Shown: piece after piece, positions 46,263 through 55,828 of the stretch
Layout of the letters: the number at the start of each line of letters is the position of its first letter
How positions within the stretch are numbered: position 1 is the first letter of the stretch
Source of the DNA: Nocardioides sp. SYSU D00038
GTDB lineage: Bacteria; Actinomycetota; Actinomycetes; Propionibacteriales; Nocardioidaceae
DNA length: 64,000 nt
NCBI RefSeq assembly: GCF_016924665.1
Contig: NZ_JAFFJT010000017.1
Location: 47,854 to 111,853, forward strand
Direction: 5' to 3'
Notes under the pieces: model-generated
Database searches by the model: none
What the model was told of the DNA's origin: nothing
What the model saw: the letters and a program-made list of their open reading frames with translations, nothing else
Translations under genes and position numbers: made by a program

Positions 46263-47425
46263 CGACGCTGGAGATCGCGCCGGAGCTGGTCGCCGAGGTC
46301 CGCGAGCGACTCGCCCGCGAGCCGGGCGAGCTGACCCCCCACCGGGTCGCAGGGGCGCTGCGTGCTGCCGGCCGACCCGTCGGCGACGCCACCGTGCTGG
46401 CCGTCCACGAGGCGCTGCGCCGCGACGTCGTGGGCGCCGGCCCGCTCGAGCCGCTGCTGCGCACCCCCGGCGTGACCGACGTGCTCGTCAACGGTGCCGA
46501 CCAGGTCTTCCTCGACCGCGGCGACGGCCTCGAGCCCACCGACGTCCGGTTCCCCGACGACGCGGCGGTGCGCCGGCTCGCCCAGCGGCTGGCCGCGGCC
46601 GGGGGGCGCCGTCTCGACGACGCCTCGCCCCACGCCGACCTGCGGCTGCCCGACGGCACCCGCTTCCACGCCGTGCTCGCGCCGGTGGCCCGACCCGGCA
46701 CGGTGATCTCGCTGCGGGTGCCGAGCCGGCGTGCGTTCACGCTGGCCGGCCTGGTCGCGGCCGGCTCGCTGTCGGACCGGACGGCCGACCTGCTCCGGGC
46801 CCTGGTCGCCAGCCGGACCAGCTTCCTGGTCAGCGGCGGCACCGGCTCGGGCAAGACCACGCTGCTGGCCGCGCTCCTCGGGCTCGTCGACCCGGCGGAG
46901 CGCATCGTGCTGGTCGAGGACTCCTCCGAGCTGCGCCCCGACCACCCCCACGTGGTGGGCCTGGAGGGGCGGCCGCCCAACATCGAGGGCGCCGGCGCGA
47001 TCGAGACCCGCACGCTGGTGCGGCAGGCGCTACGGATGCGCCCCGACCGGCTGGTCGTCGGCGAGGTCCGCGGCGCCGAGGTGGTCGACCTGCTCGCGGC
47101 GCTCAACACCGGGCACGAGGGCGGCTGCGGCACCCTCCACGCCAACTCCGCGGTCGACGTGCCGGCTCGGGTGGAGGCGCTCGCGCTCGCGGCCGGCCTC
47201 GACCGGTCCGCGGCCCACAGCCAGCTGGCGGCCGGCGTAGGTGCGGCGCTCCACCTGGTGCGCGACCGGGACGGTCGGCGCCGGCTCGCCCAGGTCGCCC
47301 TCCCGGAGCGTGGCGCCGACGGCGTGGTCTCGATGGTCCCCGCGGTCGAGGTCGCGTCGAGCGGAGCGGTGCGCGCCGGTCCGTCAGCCGACCGGCTCGA
47401 GCGGCTGCTGGAGGGGGCGTCGTGA
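46259..47425 (+). CDS. tadA: TadA/CpaF secretion ATPase
   Basis: A 388-residue type II/IV secretion ATPase. Walker A is SGGTGSGKTTLLAAL (about 197-211), the Asp box ERIVLVEDSSELRP and Walker B RMRPDRLVVGEVRGAE follow, and the histidine box is GHEGGCGTLHANS. It powers assembly of Flp-type pili or related secretion systems. It is overlapped by the Ssd gene in front and tadB behind. Confidence 0.95.
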   Translation: MTTLEIAPELVAEVRERLAREPGELTPHRVAGALRAAGRPVGDATVLAVHEALRRDVVGAGPLEPLLRTPGVTDVLVNGADQVFLDRGDGLEPTDVRFPDDAAVRRLAQRLAAAGGRRLDDASPHADLRLPDGTRFHAVLAPVARPGTVISLRVPSRRAFTLAGLVAAGSLSDRTADLLRALVASRTSFLVSGGTGSGKTTLLAALLGLVDPAERIVLVEDSSELRPDHPHVVGLEGRPPNIEGAGAIETRTLVRQALRMRPDRLVVGEVRGAEVVDLLAALNTGHEGGCGTLHANSAVDVPARVEALALAAGLDRSAAHSQLAAGVGAALHLVRDRDGRRRLAQVALPERGADGVVSMVPAVEVASSGAVRAGPSADRLERLLEGAS

Positions 47426-48189
47426 CCGGGCTCGCGGCGGTGCTGCTGGCGCTGGCGACCTGGCTGGCCCTGCCCGGTCGGGGCAGCGTCGAACGGCGGT
47501 CCCGGCCGGCCGTCCCGCTCCCGGTGCTCGCAGGCGCGGCGGTCGGCCTCGTCGTGGTGCTGGTGCCGGCCGGCTGGTGGGTGCCGGCGCTGACCGGCAC
47601 CGGCGCGGCGGCCGCCGGGGCGGCGCTGCTGCGACGCCGACGCGACCACGCCGTGGCGGTCGCCGCGGGCGACCGGGTGCTCGAGGTCTGCGAGCAGCTC
47701 GCCTCGGAGCTGGCGTCGGGCCAACCGCCGGGGGCCGCCCTCGGCCGGTCGGCGGCCTCGTGGCCGCCGTTGTCGCCGGTCGCGGAGGCGTTCCGCGTGG
47801 GTGCCGACGTGCCCGAAGCGCTGCGCGACGTGGCCCGGGTGCCGGGCGGGCACGACCTCCGGCTGCTGGCCGCGGCCTGGCAGGTGTCCCACCGCACCGG
47901 CCAGGGGCTCGCTGAGGCGGTCGACCGGGTCGCCGGCGGGCTGCGGGCCGCCCAGTCCAGCCGACGCCTGGTGCGCGGCGAGCTGGCCTCGGCCCGCGCC
48001 ACCGCCCGACTCGTCGCCGTGCTGCCCGTGGTGGCGCTGGCGATGGGCTCGGGCGCCGGCGGCGACCCGGGGGCGTTCCTGCTCCAGCGTCCGGTGGGGC
48101 AGGCGTGCCTGGTCACCGGGCTGGCGTTCGGGCTGCTCGGCCTGTGGTGGATCGAGTCGATCGCACGGGCCGTGGACCGGTCGCCGTGA
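47422..48189 (+). CDS. tadB: TadB-like inner-membrane platform protein
   Basis: A 255-residue T2SS F-domain protein with membrane helices at about 1-20, 25-60 and near the C-terminus (about 190-245). The F-domain segment VCEQLASELASGQPPGAALGRSAA and RLLAAAWQVSHRTGQGLAEAVDRVA mark the family. It is the first of two paralogous platform proteins; tadC overlaps its stop by 4 bp. GTG 47422 is fixed by the tadA overlap. Confidence 0.9.
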   Translation: MTGLAAVLLALATWLALPGRGSVERRSRPAVPLPVLAGAAVGLVVVLVPAGWWVPALTGTGAAAAGAALLRRRRDHAVAVAAGDRVLEVCEQLASELASGQPPGAALGRSAASWPPLSPVAEAFRVGADVPEALRDVARVPGGHDLRLLAAAWQVSHRTGQGLAEAVDRVAGGLRAAQSSRRLVRGELASARATARLVAVLPVVALAMGSGAGGDPGAFLLQRPVGQACLVTGLAFGLLGLWWIESIARAVDRSP

Positions 48190-48899
48190 CGCCGTGGCTC
48201 ACCGCGCTGGCCGTGGCCGGCGCGGTGGCGCTGGCGCTGCCGCCGGGTCCGTCGACGCCGTCGCCACCGGTCGCGACCTCGGTCGCGGCCGCACCGGGTT
48301 GGATGCTGCGCTGGCGCTGGGTGTGGTCCGCGTCCGCGGGCCTGGCCGTGGCGACCTTCCTCGGCGGCACCGCCGGTTGGGTGGGTGGCGCCGCTGTCGT
48401 CCCGCTGGCCTGGCACCTCATCGGCCGGGTCGAGCCGCCCGACGTCCGCCGGCGCCGCGAGCAGGTACGGGTCGACCTGCCCCACGTGGTCGGCCTGCTC
48501 GCCGACGCGGTGCGTGCCGGACGACCGCCCGGCGAGGCGCTCGAGCTGGTCGTCGAGGCGTTCCCGGGGGCCGCCGCCGACCGGCTCGCGCCGCTGGGCG
48601 CCCGGCTCGCACTGGGCGCCGACCCGGCGCAGGTGTGGGGCGGACTGGCCGACCACGCCGAGCTGGCCCCGCTCGGGCGGGCGCTGGCGCGGGCACACAC
48701 CACGGGTGGCTCCGTGGTCGCCACCATCGAGCGCCTCGCCGTCGAGCTGGCGGCGTCGGCCCGCGCCGACACCGAGGACCGCGCCCGCCGGGTCGGGGTG
48801 CAGGCCGCCGTGCCGCTCGGGCTGTGCCTGCTGCCGGCCTTCGTGCTGGTCGGCATCGTGCCGGTCGCTGCCGGCCTCCTGGAGTCGCTGACGTGGTGA
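48186..48899 (+). CDS. tadC: TadC-like inner-membrane platform protein
   Basis: A 237-residue T2SS F-domain protein with the segment RVDLPHVVGLLADAVRAGRPPGEAL and a repeat LGRALARAHTTGGSVVATIERLA. Helices lie near the N-terminus (about 37-70) and C-terminus (about 205-235). It pairs with TadB to form the pilus platform in the membrane. The gene for the prepilin follows after a 157-bp gap that has no other gene. Confidence 0.9.
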   Translation: MTPWLTALAVAGAVALALPPGPSTPSPPVATSVAAAPGWMLRWRWVWSASAGLAVATFLGGTAGWVGGAAVVPLAWHLIGRVEPPDVRRRREQVRVDLPHVVGLLADAVRAGRPPGEALELVVEAFPGAAADRLAPLGARLALGADPAQVWGGLADHAELAPLGRALARAHTTGGSVVATIERLAVELAASARADTEDRARRVGVQAAVPLGLCLLPAFVLVGIVPVAAGLLESLTW

Positions 48900-49056
48900 C
48901 CCGCACGCCTCGCCCGAGGCCACCTGGCACCCACACCGCGCCCCCGGACCGCCTTCTCCACAGCCTGGTCCGCCAGCCCGGCGGAGCGCCCCCGGTCTCC
49001 CGCAGGGTCGGAGGCGGCCACCCGGTCGCACCCACCACGAGTCCCGAGGAGGACCC

Positions 49057-49239
49057 ATGCACCACCTGCCCCTCCGGCGCCGCGACGAGCGCGGCATCAC
49101 CACGGCCGAGTACGCCGTCGGCACGGCTGCCGGCGCCGGGCTCGCCGGTCTGCTCTACAAGCTGCTGACCGGCGGTTTCGGCGACCGGCTGCTCAAGACC
49201 CTGTTCGACCACGTGCTCGGCCTGCTCGGGATCGGGTGA
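49057..49239 (+). CDS. Flp-type prepilin-like protein (DUF4244)
   Basis: A 60-residue protein, MHHLPLRRRDERG followed by ITTAEYAVGTAAGAGLAG. The pattern G/xxxxEY with Glu at +5 and Tyr at +6 after the glycine is a class III (Flp) prepilin cleavage site, and one hydrophobic helix follows. It is the likely structural pilin, equivalent to Rv3656c. No prepilin peptidase gene is in the window. The TadE gene starts four bases after its stop. Confidence 0.9.
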   Translation: MHHLPLRRRDERGITTAEYAVGTAAGAGLAGLLYKLLTGGFGDRLLKTLFDHVLGLLGIG

Positions 49240-49243
49240 CCCG

Positions 49244-49627
49244 GTGACCGGCCGCGCCCGTCGTCGAGGGACCGCGCGAGCCGAGCGCGGCGCTGCCACC
49301 GCCGAGCTGGCGATGGTGCTGCCCCTGCTGCTGGGGCTGACCATCGGGCTGGTCTGGTTCCTCGCGGTGGGCGCGGCCCAGGTCCGGGCGGTCGACGCCG
49401 CCCGCGAGACCGCGCGGGCCGTCGCCCGGGGCGACGACACCGGCGCCGCCGTGGCCCTCGGGTCCAGGGTCGCGCCGGACGGCAGCCGGGTGGCCGTGAG
49501 CCGCAGCGGCGACGAGGTCGTCGTCACCGTCACCGGCCGGGTGGTCGGCCCCGGCGGCCTCTTCGCTCACCTCCCCGGCGCCCGGATCAGTGCCCGCGCC
49601 GTCGCGACCGCGGAGGAGGAGCCGTGA
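49244..49627 (+). CDS. tadE: TadE-like pseudopilin
   Basis: A 127-residue protein whose basic leader ends in [22 protein letters not shown], a pseudopilin cleavage pattern with Glu at +5 and Leu at +6, then one membrane helix and a small extracellular domain. It fits TadE, a minor pilin of the Flp system (Rv3655c counterpart). It overlaps the next gene by 4 bp. Confidence 0.88.
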   Translation: MTGRARRRGTARAERGAATAELAMVLPLLLGLTIGLVWFLAVGAAQVRAVDAARETARAVARGDDTGAAVALGSRVAPDGSRVAVSRSGDEVVVTVTGRVVGPGGLFAHLPGARISARAVATAEEEP

Positions 49628-49992
49628 CCCGCGGTCATGACGAGCGGGGATCGGTGACGCCGTTCGCGGTCGCGCTGCTCGGCCTGCTCGTCGTCGTCGC
49701 CACCGCGCTGGTGCTGGTGGCCGGGGTGGTCCGGGCGCACCGTTCGGCCCAAGCCGCGGCCGACCTCGCGGCGCTCGCGGCCGCCGACGCGGTCCCCGGC
49801 GGTGACCCGTGCGCGGCCGGGGCCGGCATCGCCGAGCGCAACGGCGGCCGGCTGGTGACGTGCACCGTCGACGGCTGGGACGTCGAGGTCGAGGTCGAGG
49901 TGCCCGGCCCGCGCTGGCAGGGCCTCGGCGTCGACCCGGTGGCGCGGGCGCGCGCCGGCCCCGTCAGCGGCGCCGGAGCCGACCCGCGGGGT
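49624..49992 (+). CDS. TadE-like protein of the helicase/secretion neighbourhood (Rv3654c type), no proper stop
   Basis: The frame begins [22 protein letters not shown] and has one membrane helix and a short domain ending [11 protein letters not shown] near residue 115, the normal length of this family. The glutamate of the TadE cleavage site is absent. The family-like part ends at about 49990, but no stop codon follows: the frame stays open across the antisense of the next two genes and ends only at 53235. The end given here is my estimate. A lost stop, or a sequencing error near 49970-50000, is likely. Confidence 0.6.
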
Positions 49993-50300
49993 CAGTGGCG
50001 CGGGTCGTCCCCGAGGTGGTCGCCGTCGCGGCGCCGGTCGGACTCGACGTCGTTGAGCTTGGCCGAGAGCTCCTCGAGCCGCTTCTGCTCGCGGCGCTGC
50101 GCGAACGAGCGCTTGGTGCCGAACTTGGAGATCGAGAAGCCCCACTGGATCGCGACCCCGGCGGCGAGACCGAGGAGGAACACGGCGGTGGCGCTCATGT
50201 CGATGCCCAGCAGCTCGACACCGATGCCCTCCGCGGTGAACACCGCGGCCACGATGGCGAGCGCCCCGAGGGCGATGAGGACCAGACCCAGGACGACCAT
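49992..50300 (-). CDS. Small membrane protein with coiled-coil tail
   Basis: A 102-residue protein with two membrane helices (about 3-22 and 32-53) and a charged C-terminal coiled coil ([22 protein letters not shown]). It resembles LapA-like (DUF1049) proteins in layout but I would not name it. It lies downstream of the helicase on the same strand, 58 bp after its stop. Its stop is where the convergent TadE-like frame should have ended. Confidence 0.7.
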   Translation of the reverse strand: MVVLGLVLIALGALAIVAAVFTAEGIGVELLGIDMSATAVFLLGLAAGVAIQWGFSISKFGTKRSFAQRREQKRLEELSAKLNDVESDRRRDGDHLGDDPRH

Positions 50301-50358
50301 GGGCCGCAGCGTACTCACGGCCGGCCTCGACCGGCAGCGACGACGCGCGCCGGGCGGG

Positions 50359-52683
50359 TCAGGGCCCGAGGAGCAGGTCGAGCAGGCGCACGGCGCCGTG
50401 CTTGTCGAGGGGGTTGTTCTGGTTGCCGCACTTGGGGGACTGGATGCACGACGGGCAGCCGTGGTCGCACTCGCACGACGAGATCGTCTCGCGGGTCGCC
50501 CCCAGCCACTCGCGCGCGGTGTGGAAGCCGCGCTCGGCGAAGCCCGCACCGCCGGGGTGGCCGTCGTAGACGAAGACCGTGAGCATGCCGGTGTCGGCGT
50601 GCAGCGCTGTCGAGACCCCACCGATGTCCCAGCGGTCGCAGGTCGCGAAGAGCGGCAGCAGCCCGATCGAGCAGTGCTCGGCGGCGTGCGCGGCCCCCGG
50701 CAGGTCCACGGCGGCGAGCCCGGCCTCCTCGAGCGCGTGGCCGGGCACCGTCCACCACACCGCGGTGGTGCGCAGCGAGCGGTCCGGCAGGTCGAGCGGC
50801 TCCTCGCCGAGCACCTCGCCGCCCGGCACCCGCTTGCGCAGGTAGCCGACCACCTGGTGCGAGACGTCGACGTCACCGAGCGAGAGCCGGCAGTCCCCCC
50901 AGGTGCGGTGGTCGCGCTCGGCGACGACCCGGATGTCGGTCACCTCGCGAGCGGTGGTGGTCCAGGGCGGGTCGGCGCGCTCCATCACGGCGACGTGCTG
51001 CTCGAGGTCGAGCGAGTCGACCAGCCACGTCTCACCGCGGTGCACATAGACCGCGCCGGGGTGGGCGGTGGTGTGGGCGCCGCCGACGTCGACGGTGCCG
51101 ACCATCCGGCCGGTGACGGCCTCGACCAGCTGCACCGGGCCGCCGCCCGTGGAGCGGATGTCGGCCAGGTCGCTGGCCCGGCGGGCGTCGGTCCAGAACC
51201 AGCCGCGCGGCCGCTTCCGCAGCAGCCCGCCCGCGGTCAGCGCGTCGAGCACCTCCATGGTGGTCGGCCCGAACAGGGGCGCGTCCGCCTCGGTGAGCGG
51301 CAGCTCCTGGGCGGCAGCGCAGAGCTGGGGGCCGAGCACGTAGGGGTTCGCGGGGTCGAAGACGCTGGCCTCGACCGGTCGACCGAAGAGGGCCTCGGGG
51401 TGGTGGACCAGGTAGGTGTCGAGCGGGTCGTCGCGAGCCACCAGGACGCCGAGCGCGTCACCGGCACCGCGCCCCGCCCGGCCCAGCTGCTGCCACATCG
51501 CCGCACGGGTGCCCGGGAACCCGGCCAGCAGCACCGCGTCGAGGCCCGCGACGTCGATGCCGAGCTCGAGCGCGTTGGTGGCGGCCAGACCGATCAGCCG
51601 GCCGTCGCGCAGCGCCGCCTCGATCGCCCGCCGCTCCTCGGGCAGGTAGCCGCCGCGGTACGACGCCACCTGCGCCGGCAGCGACGCGTCGACGTCGGCC
51701 AGCAGCTCGGCGGCGGTCATCGCGACCTGCTCGGCGCCGCGCCGCGAGCGCACGAAGGCCAAGGTGCGCACGCCCGAGGCGACCAGGTCGGCCAGCAGGT
51801 CGGCCGACTCCGACGACGCAGCCCGCCGCACCGGGGCGCCGTTCTCGCCGGTGAAGGAGGTGAGCGGCGGCTCCCACAGCCCGACCGTCACCCGTCCGCG
51901 CGGCGAGGCGTCGGCGGTCACGGGCAGCACGTCGTGCCCGGTGAGCCGCTGCCCGGCCTCGGCCGGGTCGGCCACGGTGGCCGAGGCGAGGACGAACGTG
52001 GGGGAGGCGCCGTAGGCGGCGCAGACGCGGCGCAGCCGGCGCAGCACGTGGGCGACGTGGGCGCCGAACACGCCGCGGTAGTGGTGGCACTCGTCGACCA
52101 CGACCACCTCGAGCGAGCGCCAGAACGACGACCACCGCTGGTGGCCCGGCAGCAGCGAGCGGTGCAGCATGTCGGGGTTGGTCAGCACCCACTCGGCGTG
52201 GTCGCGGGCCCAGTCGCGCTGATCGCGGGTGGAGTCGCCGTCGTGGGTGGTGGCGCGGACGTCGAGGCCGAGCCCGACCACCGAGGCGAGCTGGTCCTGG
52301 GCGAGCGCCTTGGTGGGGGCGACGTAGAGCACGGTGGCGCCGCGCCGGCCCCGCGGCCCGCGGCCGGCCAGGATCCGGCTCAGGCCGGGGAGCTGGTAGG
52401 CGAGCGACTTGCCCGACGCGGTGCCGGTGGCGAGCACGACGTGCTGGCCCGACCACGCGGCCTCGGCGGCGACGGCCTGGTGGGTCCACGGGCGGTCGAC
52501 GCCGCGGGCCCCGAACGCGGCCACCACCTCGGGTGCGGCCCAGCCGGGCCAGGGGGCCTGCTCGCCCGCGCGCGGCGGCAGCACCTCGACGTGGGTGAGC
52601 CGGTCCTCGCGGCCGGGCACGGTGGCCAGCCGCGCGGCGATCGAAGCGAGGTCGGGACGCGAGCCCGTGGTGGCCGTGGTCAC
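50359..52683 (-). CDS. DEAD/DEAH-box helicase with DUF1998 zinc domain
   Basis: A 774-residue helicase of the MrfA/Hrq1-like group. Motif I is ATGTASGKS (about 85-93), motif II is DECH in [12 protein letters not shown], and motif VI is QQLGRAGRG. The C-terminal DUF1998 part has the zinc cysteines [16 protein letters not shown]. MrfA-type proteins unwind DNA in mitomycin-type repair. It is the equivalent of Rv3649 beside the tad cluster. The GTG at 52683 has GGAGGGG upstream. Confidence 0.92.
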   Translation of the reverse strand: MTTATTGSRPDLASIAARLATVPGREDRLTHVEVLPPRAGEQAPWPGWAAPEVVAAFGARGVDRPWTHQAVAAEAAWSGQHVVLATGTASGKSLAYQLPGLSRILAGRGPRGRRGATVLYVAPTKALAQDQLASVVGLGLDVRATTHDGDSTRDQRDWARDHAEWVLTNPDMLHRSLLPGHQRWSSFWRSLEVVVVDECHHYRGVFGAHVAHVLRRLRRVCAAYGASPTFVLASATVADPAEAGQRLTGHDVLPVTADASPRGRVTVGLWEPPLTSFTGENGAPVRRAASSESADLLADLVASGVRTLAFVRSRRGAEQVAMTAAELLADVDASLPAQVASYRGGYLPEERRAIEAALRDGRLIGLAATNALELGIDVAGLDAVLLAGFPGTRAAMWQQLGRAGRGAGDALGVLVARDDPLDTYLVHHPEALFGRPVEASVFDPANPYVLGPQLCAAAQELPLTEADAPLFGPTTMEVLDALTAGGLLRKRPRGWFWTDARRASDLADIRSTGGGPVQLVEAVTGRMVGTVDVGGAHTTAHPGAVYVHRGETWLVDSLDLEQHVAVMERADPPWTTTAREVTDIRVVAERDHRTWGDCRLSLGDVDVSHQVVGYLRKRVPGGEVLGEEPLDLPDRSLRTTAVWWTVPGHALEEAGLAAVDLPGAAHAAEHCSIGLLPLFATCDRWDIGGVSTALHADTGMLTVFVYDGHPGGAGFAERGFHTAREWLGATRETISSCECDHGCPSCIQSPKCGNQNNPLDKHGAVRLLDLLLGP

Positions 52684-52896
52684 CCGACACCCCTCCCGGT
52701 GTGCGAGGGAGCCGCGCGCGAGGTCACGCGTCCGATTGTCGCAACCGGCTCCGACAGTGCCGGACCGACACGTCCCAGTCTGTCCCTTCGTTGGGCGGTT
52801 GCTGGCGGGGCGTGGTTTGATATTGCTGGTCTCAGAAGCGATGGCGCCCGCCGGGCGTCTGTATGGGGAGCGCAGCACAGGCTGCAGGGAGAGTTC

Positions 52897-53235
52897 GTGG
52901 ATCTTTCACTGGCGACTCGTGAGGTCGACGGGACGACTGTCGTCGCGGTCGGCGGCGAGATCGACGTCTACACCGCGCCCAAGCTCCGCGACATGATCAC
53001 CGAGCTGGTGGCCGGCGGCACCTACGACATCGTGGTCGACCTCGAGCAGGTCGAGTTCCTCGACTCCACCGGTCTCGGCGTCCTGGTCGGCGGGCTGAAG
53101 AAGGTGCGCGCCCACGACGGCTCGCTCCAGCTCGTCTGCACCCAGGACCGGCTGCTGAAGATCTTCCGCATCACCGGCCTGGCGAAGGTGTTCGTGATCC
53201 ACGACTCCGCCGAGGCCGCGCTCGCCGGCAGCTAG
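52897..53235 (+). CDS. STAS-domain anti-anti-sigma factor
   Basis: A 112-residue STAS protein of the SpoIIAA/BldG type. The phosphorylatable serine S57 is in [12 protein letters not shown], and the [16 protein letters not shown] start is typical. Phosphorylation by an RsbW-like kinase would control its binding to it and so release a sigma-B-type factor. GTG 52897 has AGGGAGA upstream. The 213 bp before it (52684-52896) contains an AT-rich patch, GTTTGATATTG, that may hold its promoter. No partner kinase is adjacent. Confidence 0.9.
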   Translation: MDLSLATREVDGTTVVAVGGEIDVYTAPKLRDMITELVAGGTYDIVVDLEQVEFLDSTGLGVLVGGLKKVRAHDGSLQLVCTQDRLLKIFRITGLAKVFVIHDSAEAALAGS

Positions 53236-53458
53236 ACCGGCAGCTGGACCGGCAGCAGGACCGCAGCTCAACCGGCCGCAACCCCCGGCGCTCCACCCCC
53301 GCGGGTGAGGGTTCGACCCCGCCTGCGCGCACCCGCCTGTGTCGCGGGTCACCTCCCTGCGACGTGGCGGCTACCCATGCGTAGACTCCCGCTCGTTTGA
53401 GACCTACGTCACCCGACACTCGCGGGTGACGCCACCTGATCTCGCAGGAGGAAACACG

Positions 53459-55747
53459 ATGACGGGGATCTCTCCCGCAGTCGTTGAGCTCTCCGGCGGC
53501 AACCTCGTCCTGGTGATCGTGGTCGGACTCATCGCGCTCGGCGCGCTGGTGATGGCCGCGATCTTCCGCCGGGAAGTGCTGTCCGCCGCCGAGGGCACCG
53601 ACAACATGAAGAACATCGCGCAGGCCGTCCAGGAGGGCGCGGACGCCTACCTGCAGCGCCAGTTCCGGACCCTGGCGATCTTCGCCGCCGTCGCGTTCTT
53701 CGCGTTGCTGGTGCTGCCCGCCGACGACATGACCGTCCGGATCTTCCGGTCGGTGTTCTTCCTGGTGGGCGCCGGATTCTCCGCGGCGGTCGGCTACCTG
53801 GGCATGTCGCTGGCCGTGCGCGCCAACCTGCGCGTCGCCGCCGCCGCCAACACCGTGGGCCGCGAGCCGGCCATGAGGATCGGCCTGCGCACCGGCGCGA
53901 TGGTCGGCATGCTCACCGTGGGCCTGGGCCTGCTCGGCGCCAGCGTCGTCGTGCTGTTCTTCCAGGACGACGCCGCGCACGTGCTCGAGGGCTTCGGCTT
54001 CGGTGCGGCCCTGCTCGCCATGTTCATGCGCGTGGGCGGTGGGATCTTCACCAAGGCCGCCGACGTCGGTGCCGACCTGGTCGGCAAGGTCGAGAACAAC
54101 ATCCCCGAGGACGACCCGCGCAACGCCGCCACGATCGCCGACAACGTCGGCGACAACGTCGGCGACTGCGCCGGCATGGCGGCCGACCTCTTCGAGTCCT
54201 ACGCCGTCACCCTGGTCGCGGCGCTGATCCTCGGCTCGCAGGTCTTCGGCGACAAGGGCCTGGTCCTCCCGCTCCTCATCCCGGCCATCGGCGCGCTGAC
54301 CGCGATCGCGGGCGTCTACCTCACCCGGCCCAAGGCCGGCGAGAACGGGCTGACGACGATCAACCGGTCCTTCTACGTCTCCTCCGCGATCGCAGCGGTG
54401 GCGAGCGTCGTGTTGTCGTTCATCTACCTGCCCAGCGAGTTCGCCGACTTCGGCGCGGCGTTCGCCGGCAACGACGGCGACCCGCGGATCATCGCTTCGG
54501 TCGCGGTGGTCATCGGCATCGTGATGTCGGCCGGCATCCTCGCGCTGACCGGCTACTACACCGGCACCGAGTACGAGCCGGTCAAGGGCGTCGGGCGCAC
54601 GTCGCTCACCGGCCCCGCGACCGTGATCCTCTCCGGCCTCTCGGTCGGCTTCGAGTCCGCGGTCTACACCACGCTGGTCATCGGTGCGGCGGTGTTCGGT
54701 GCCTACCTGCTCGGTGGTGCATCGTTGCTGGTCTCGTTGTTCGCCGTGGCCCTGGCCGGCACCGGCCTGCTGACCACCGTCGGCGTGATCGTCGCGATGG
54801 ACACCTTCGGCCCGGTCTCCGACAACGCCCAGGGCGTCGCGGAGATGTCCGGCGACGTGAGCCCCGAGGGTGCGCAGATCCTCACCGACCTCGACGCCGT
54901 CGGCAACACCACCAAGGCGATCACCAAGGGCATCGCCATCGCGACCGCGGTGCTGGCCGCGACGGCGCTGTTCGGCTCCTACGCTTCCTCGGTCGCCGAT
55001 GCGCTCAGGGACGCCAACCCGACATCCGACGAGGCGGGCCTGCTCAGCTTCGAGGTGTTCAACCCGGCCGTGCTCGTCGGCGTGCTCCTGGGTGCGGCGG
55101 TCGTGTTCCTGTTCTCGGGCCTGGCGATCAACGCCGTGGCCCGGGCCGCCGGCGCCGTCGTCTACGAGGTGCGCCGCCAGTTCCGCGAGATCCCCGGGAT
55201 CATGGAGGGCACCGGCCGACCGGAGTACGGCAAGGTCGTCGACATCGTCACGCGCGACTCCCTGCGCGAGCTGATCACGCCGGGCATCCTGGCCGTGATG
55301 GCGCCCATCGCCGTCGGCTTCGGTCTCGGCGCGACCGCCCTGGCCGGCTTCCTGGCCGGCGCGATCGGCACCGGCACCCTGATGGCCGTCTTCCTGGCCA
55401 ACGCCGGTGGCGCCTGGGACAACGCCAAGAAGCTGGTCGAGGACGGCAACCACGGCGGCAAGGGCTCCGAGGCCCACGCCGCGACCGTCATCGGCGACAC
55501 GGTCGGCGACCCGTTCAAGGACACCGCCGGCCCCGCCATCAACCCGCTCATCAAGGTGATGAACCTCGTCTCGCTGCTCATCGCGAGCGCGGTCGTCTCC
55601 CTGAGCGTCGGCGACGACCAGAACGACGCCCTGCGGATCGTCATCGCGATCGTCGCGGTGGCCATCATCGCCGCGGCCGTGATCATCTCGAAGCGGCGTG
55701 AGTCGAGCATCGCCGCCGAGCCGATGGCCCCGGCGACCGGCGCCTAG
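53459..55747 (+). CDS. hppA: K+-independent H+-translocating pyrophosphatase
   Basis: A 762-residue membrane pyrophosphatase with about sixteen helices. Substrate motifs TKAADVGADLVGKVE and DNVGDNVGDCAGMAADLFE and the C-terminal HAATVIGDTVGDPFKDTAGPAINPL are all present. The residue that separates K+-dependent from independent enzymes reads Lys in GNTTKAITKG, which marks the K+-independent proton pump. It couples pyrophosphate hydrolysis to proton export. ATG 53459 has AGGAGG upstream. The preceding 223 bp holds three 12-bp repeats of GACCGGCAGCTG type. Confidence 0.96.
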   Translation: MTGISPAVVELSGGNLVLVIVVGLIALGALVMAAIFRREVLSAAEGTDNMKNIAQAVQEGADAYLQRQFRTLAIFAAVAFFALLVLPADDMTVRIFRSVFFLVGAGFSAAVGYLGMSLAVRANLRVAAAANTVGREPAMRIGLRTGAMVGMLTVGLGLLGASVVVLFFQDDAAHVLEGFGFGAALLAMFMRVGGGIFTKAADVGADLVGKVENNIPEDDPRNAATIADNVGDNVGDCAGMAADLFESYAVTLVAALILGSQVFGDKGLVLPLLIPAIGALTAIAGVYLTRPKAGENGLTTINRSFYVSSAIAAVASVVLSFIYLPSEFADFGAAFAGNDGDPRIIASVAVVIGIVMSAGILALTGYYTGTEYEPVKGVGRTSLTGPATVILSGLSVGFESAVYTTLVIGAAVFGAYLLGGASLLVSLFAVALAGTGLLTTVGVIVAMDTFGPVSDNAQGVAEMSGDVSPEGAQILTDLDAVGNTTKAITKGIAIATAVLAATALFGSYASSVADALRDANPTSDEAGLLSFEVFNPAVLVGVLLGAAVVFLFSGLAINAVARAAGAVVYEVRRQFREIPGIMEGTGRPEYGKVVDIVTRDSLRELITPGILAVMAPIAVGFGLGATALAGFLAGAIGTGTLMAVFLANAGGAWDNAKKLVEDGNHGGKGSEAHAATVIGDTVGDPFKDTAGPAINPLIKVMNLVSLLIASAVVSLSVGDDQNDALRIVIAIVAVAIIAAAVIISKRRESSIAAEPMAPATGA

Positions 55748-55759
55748 CGCCGCTCCACG

Positions 55760-55797
55760 AGATGGCCCGTCGCCCCTCCGGGGGCGGCGGGCCTTCT
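55760..55797 (+). terminator. Terminator after hppA
   Basis: GGCCCGTCGCCCC (55764-55776), loop TCCG, and GGGGCGGCGGGCC (55781-55793) form a 13-bp stem with one wobble, extended by flanking GAGA/TCTC pairing, then TTCTCGTT. It is a good intrinsic-type terminator 16 bases after the stop. Confidence 0.85.
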
Positions 55798-55828
55798 CGT
55801 TCCCAGGGTGGGTCCTAGGCTCGGGAGC

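Noticed and set aside
49624..53235. A single 1,203-codon frame that would join the TadE-like protein to the STAS protein
   Set aside because: It runs antisense through a helicase and a small membrane gene with clear domains, and the STAS part has its own start and ribosome site. It is an open frame by high GC, not a fusion protein.
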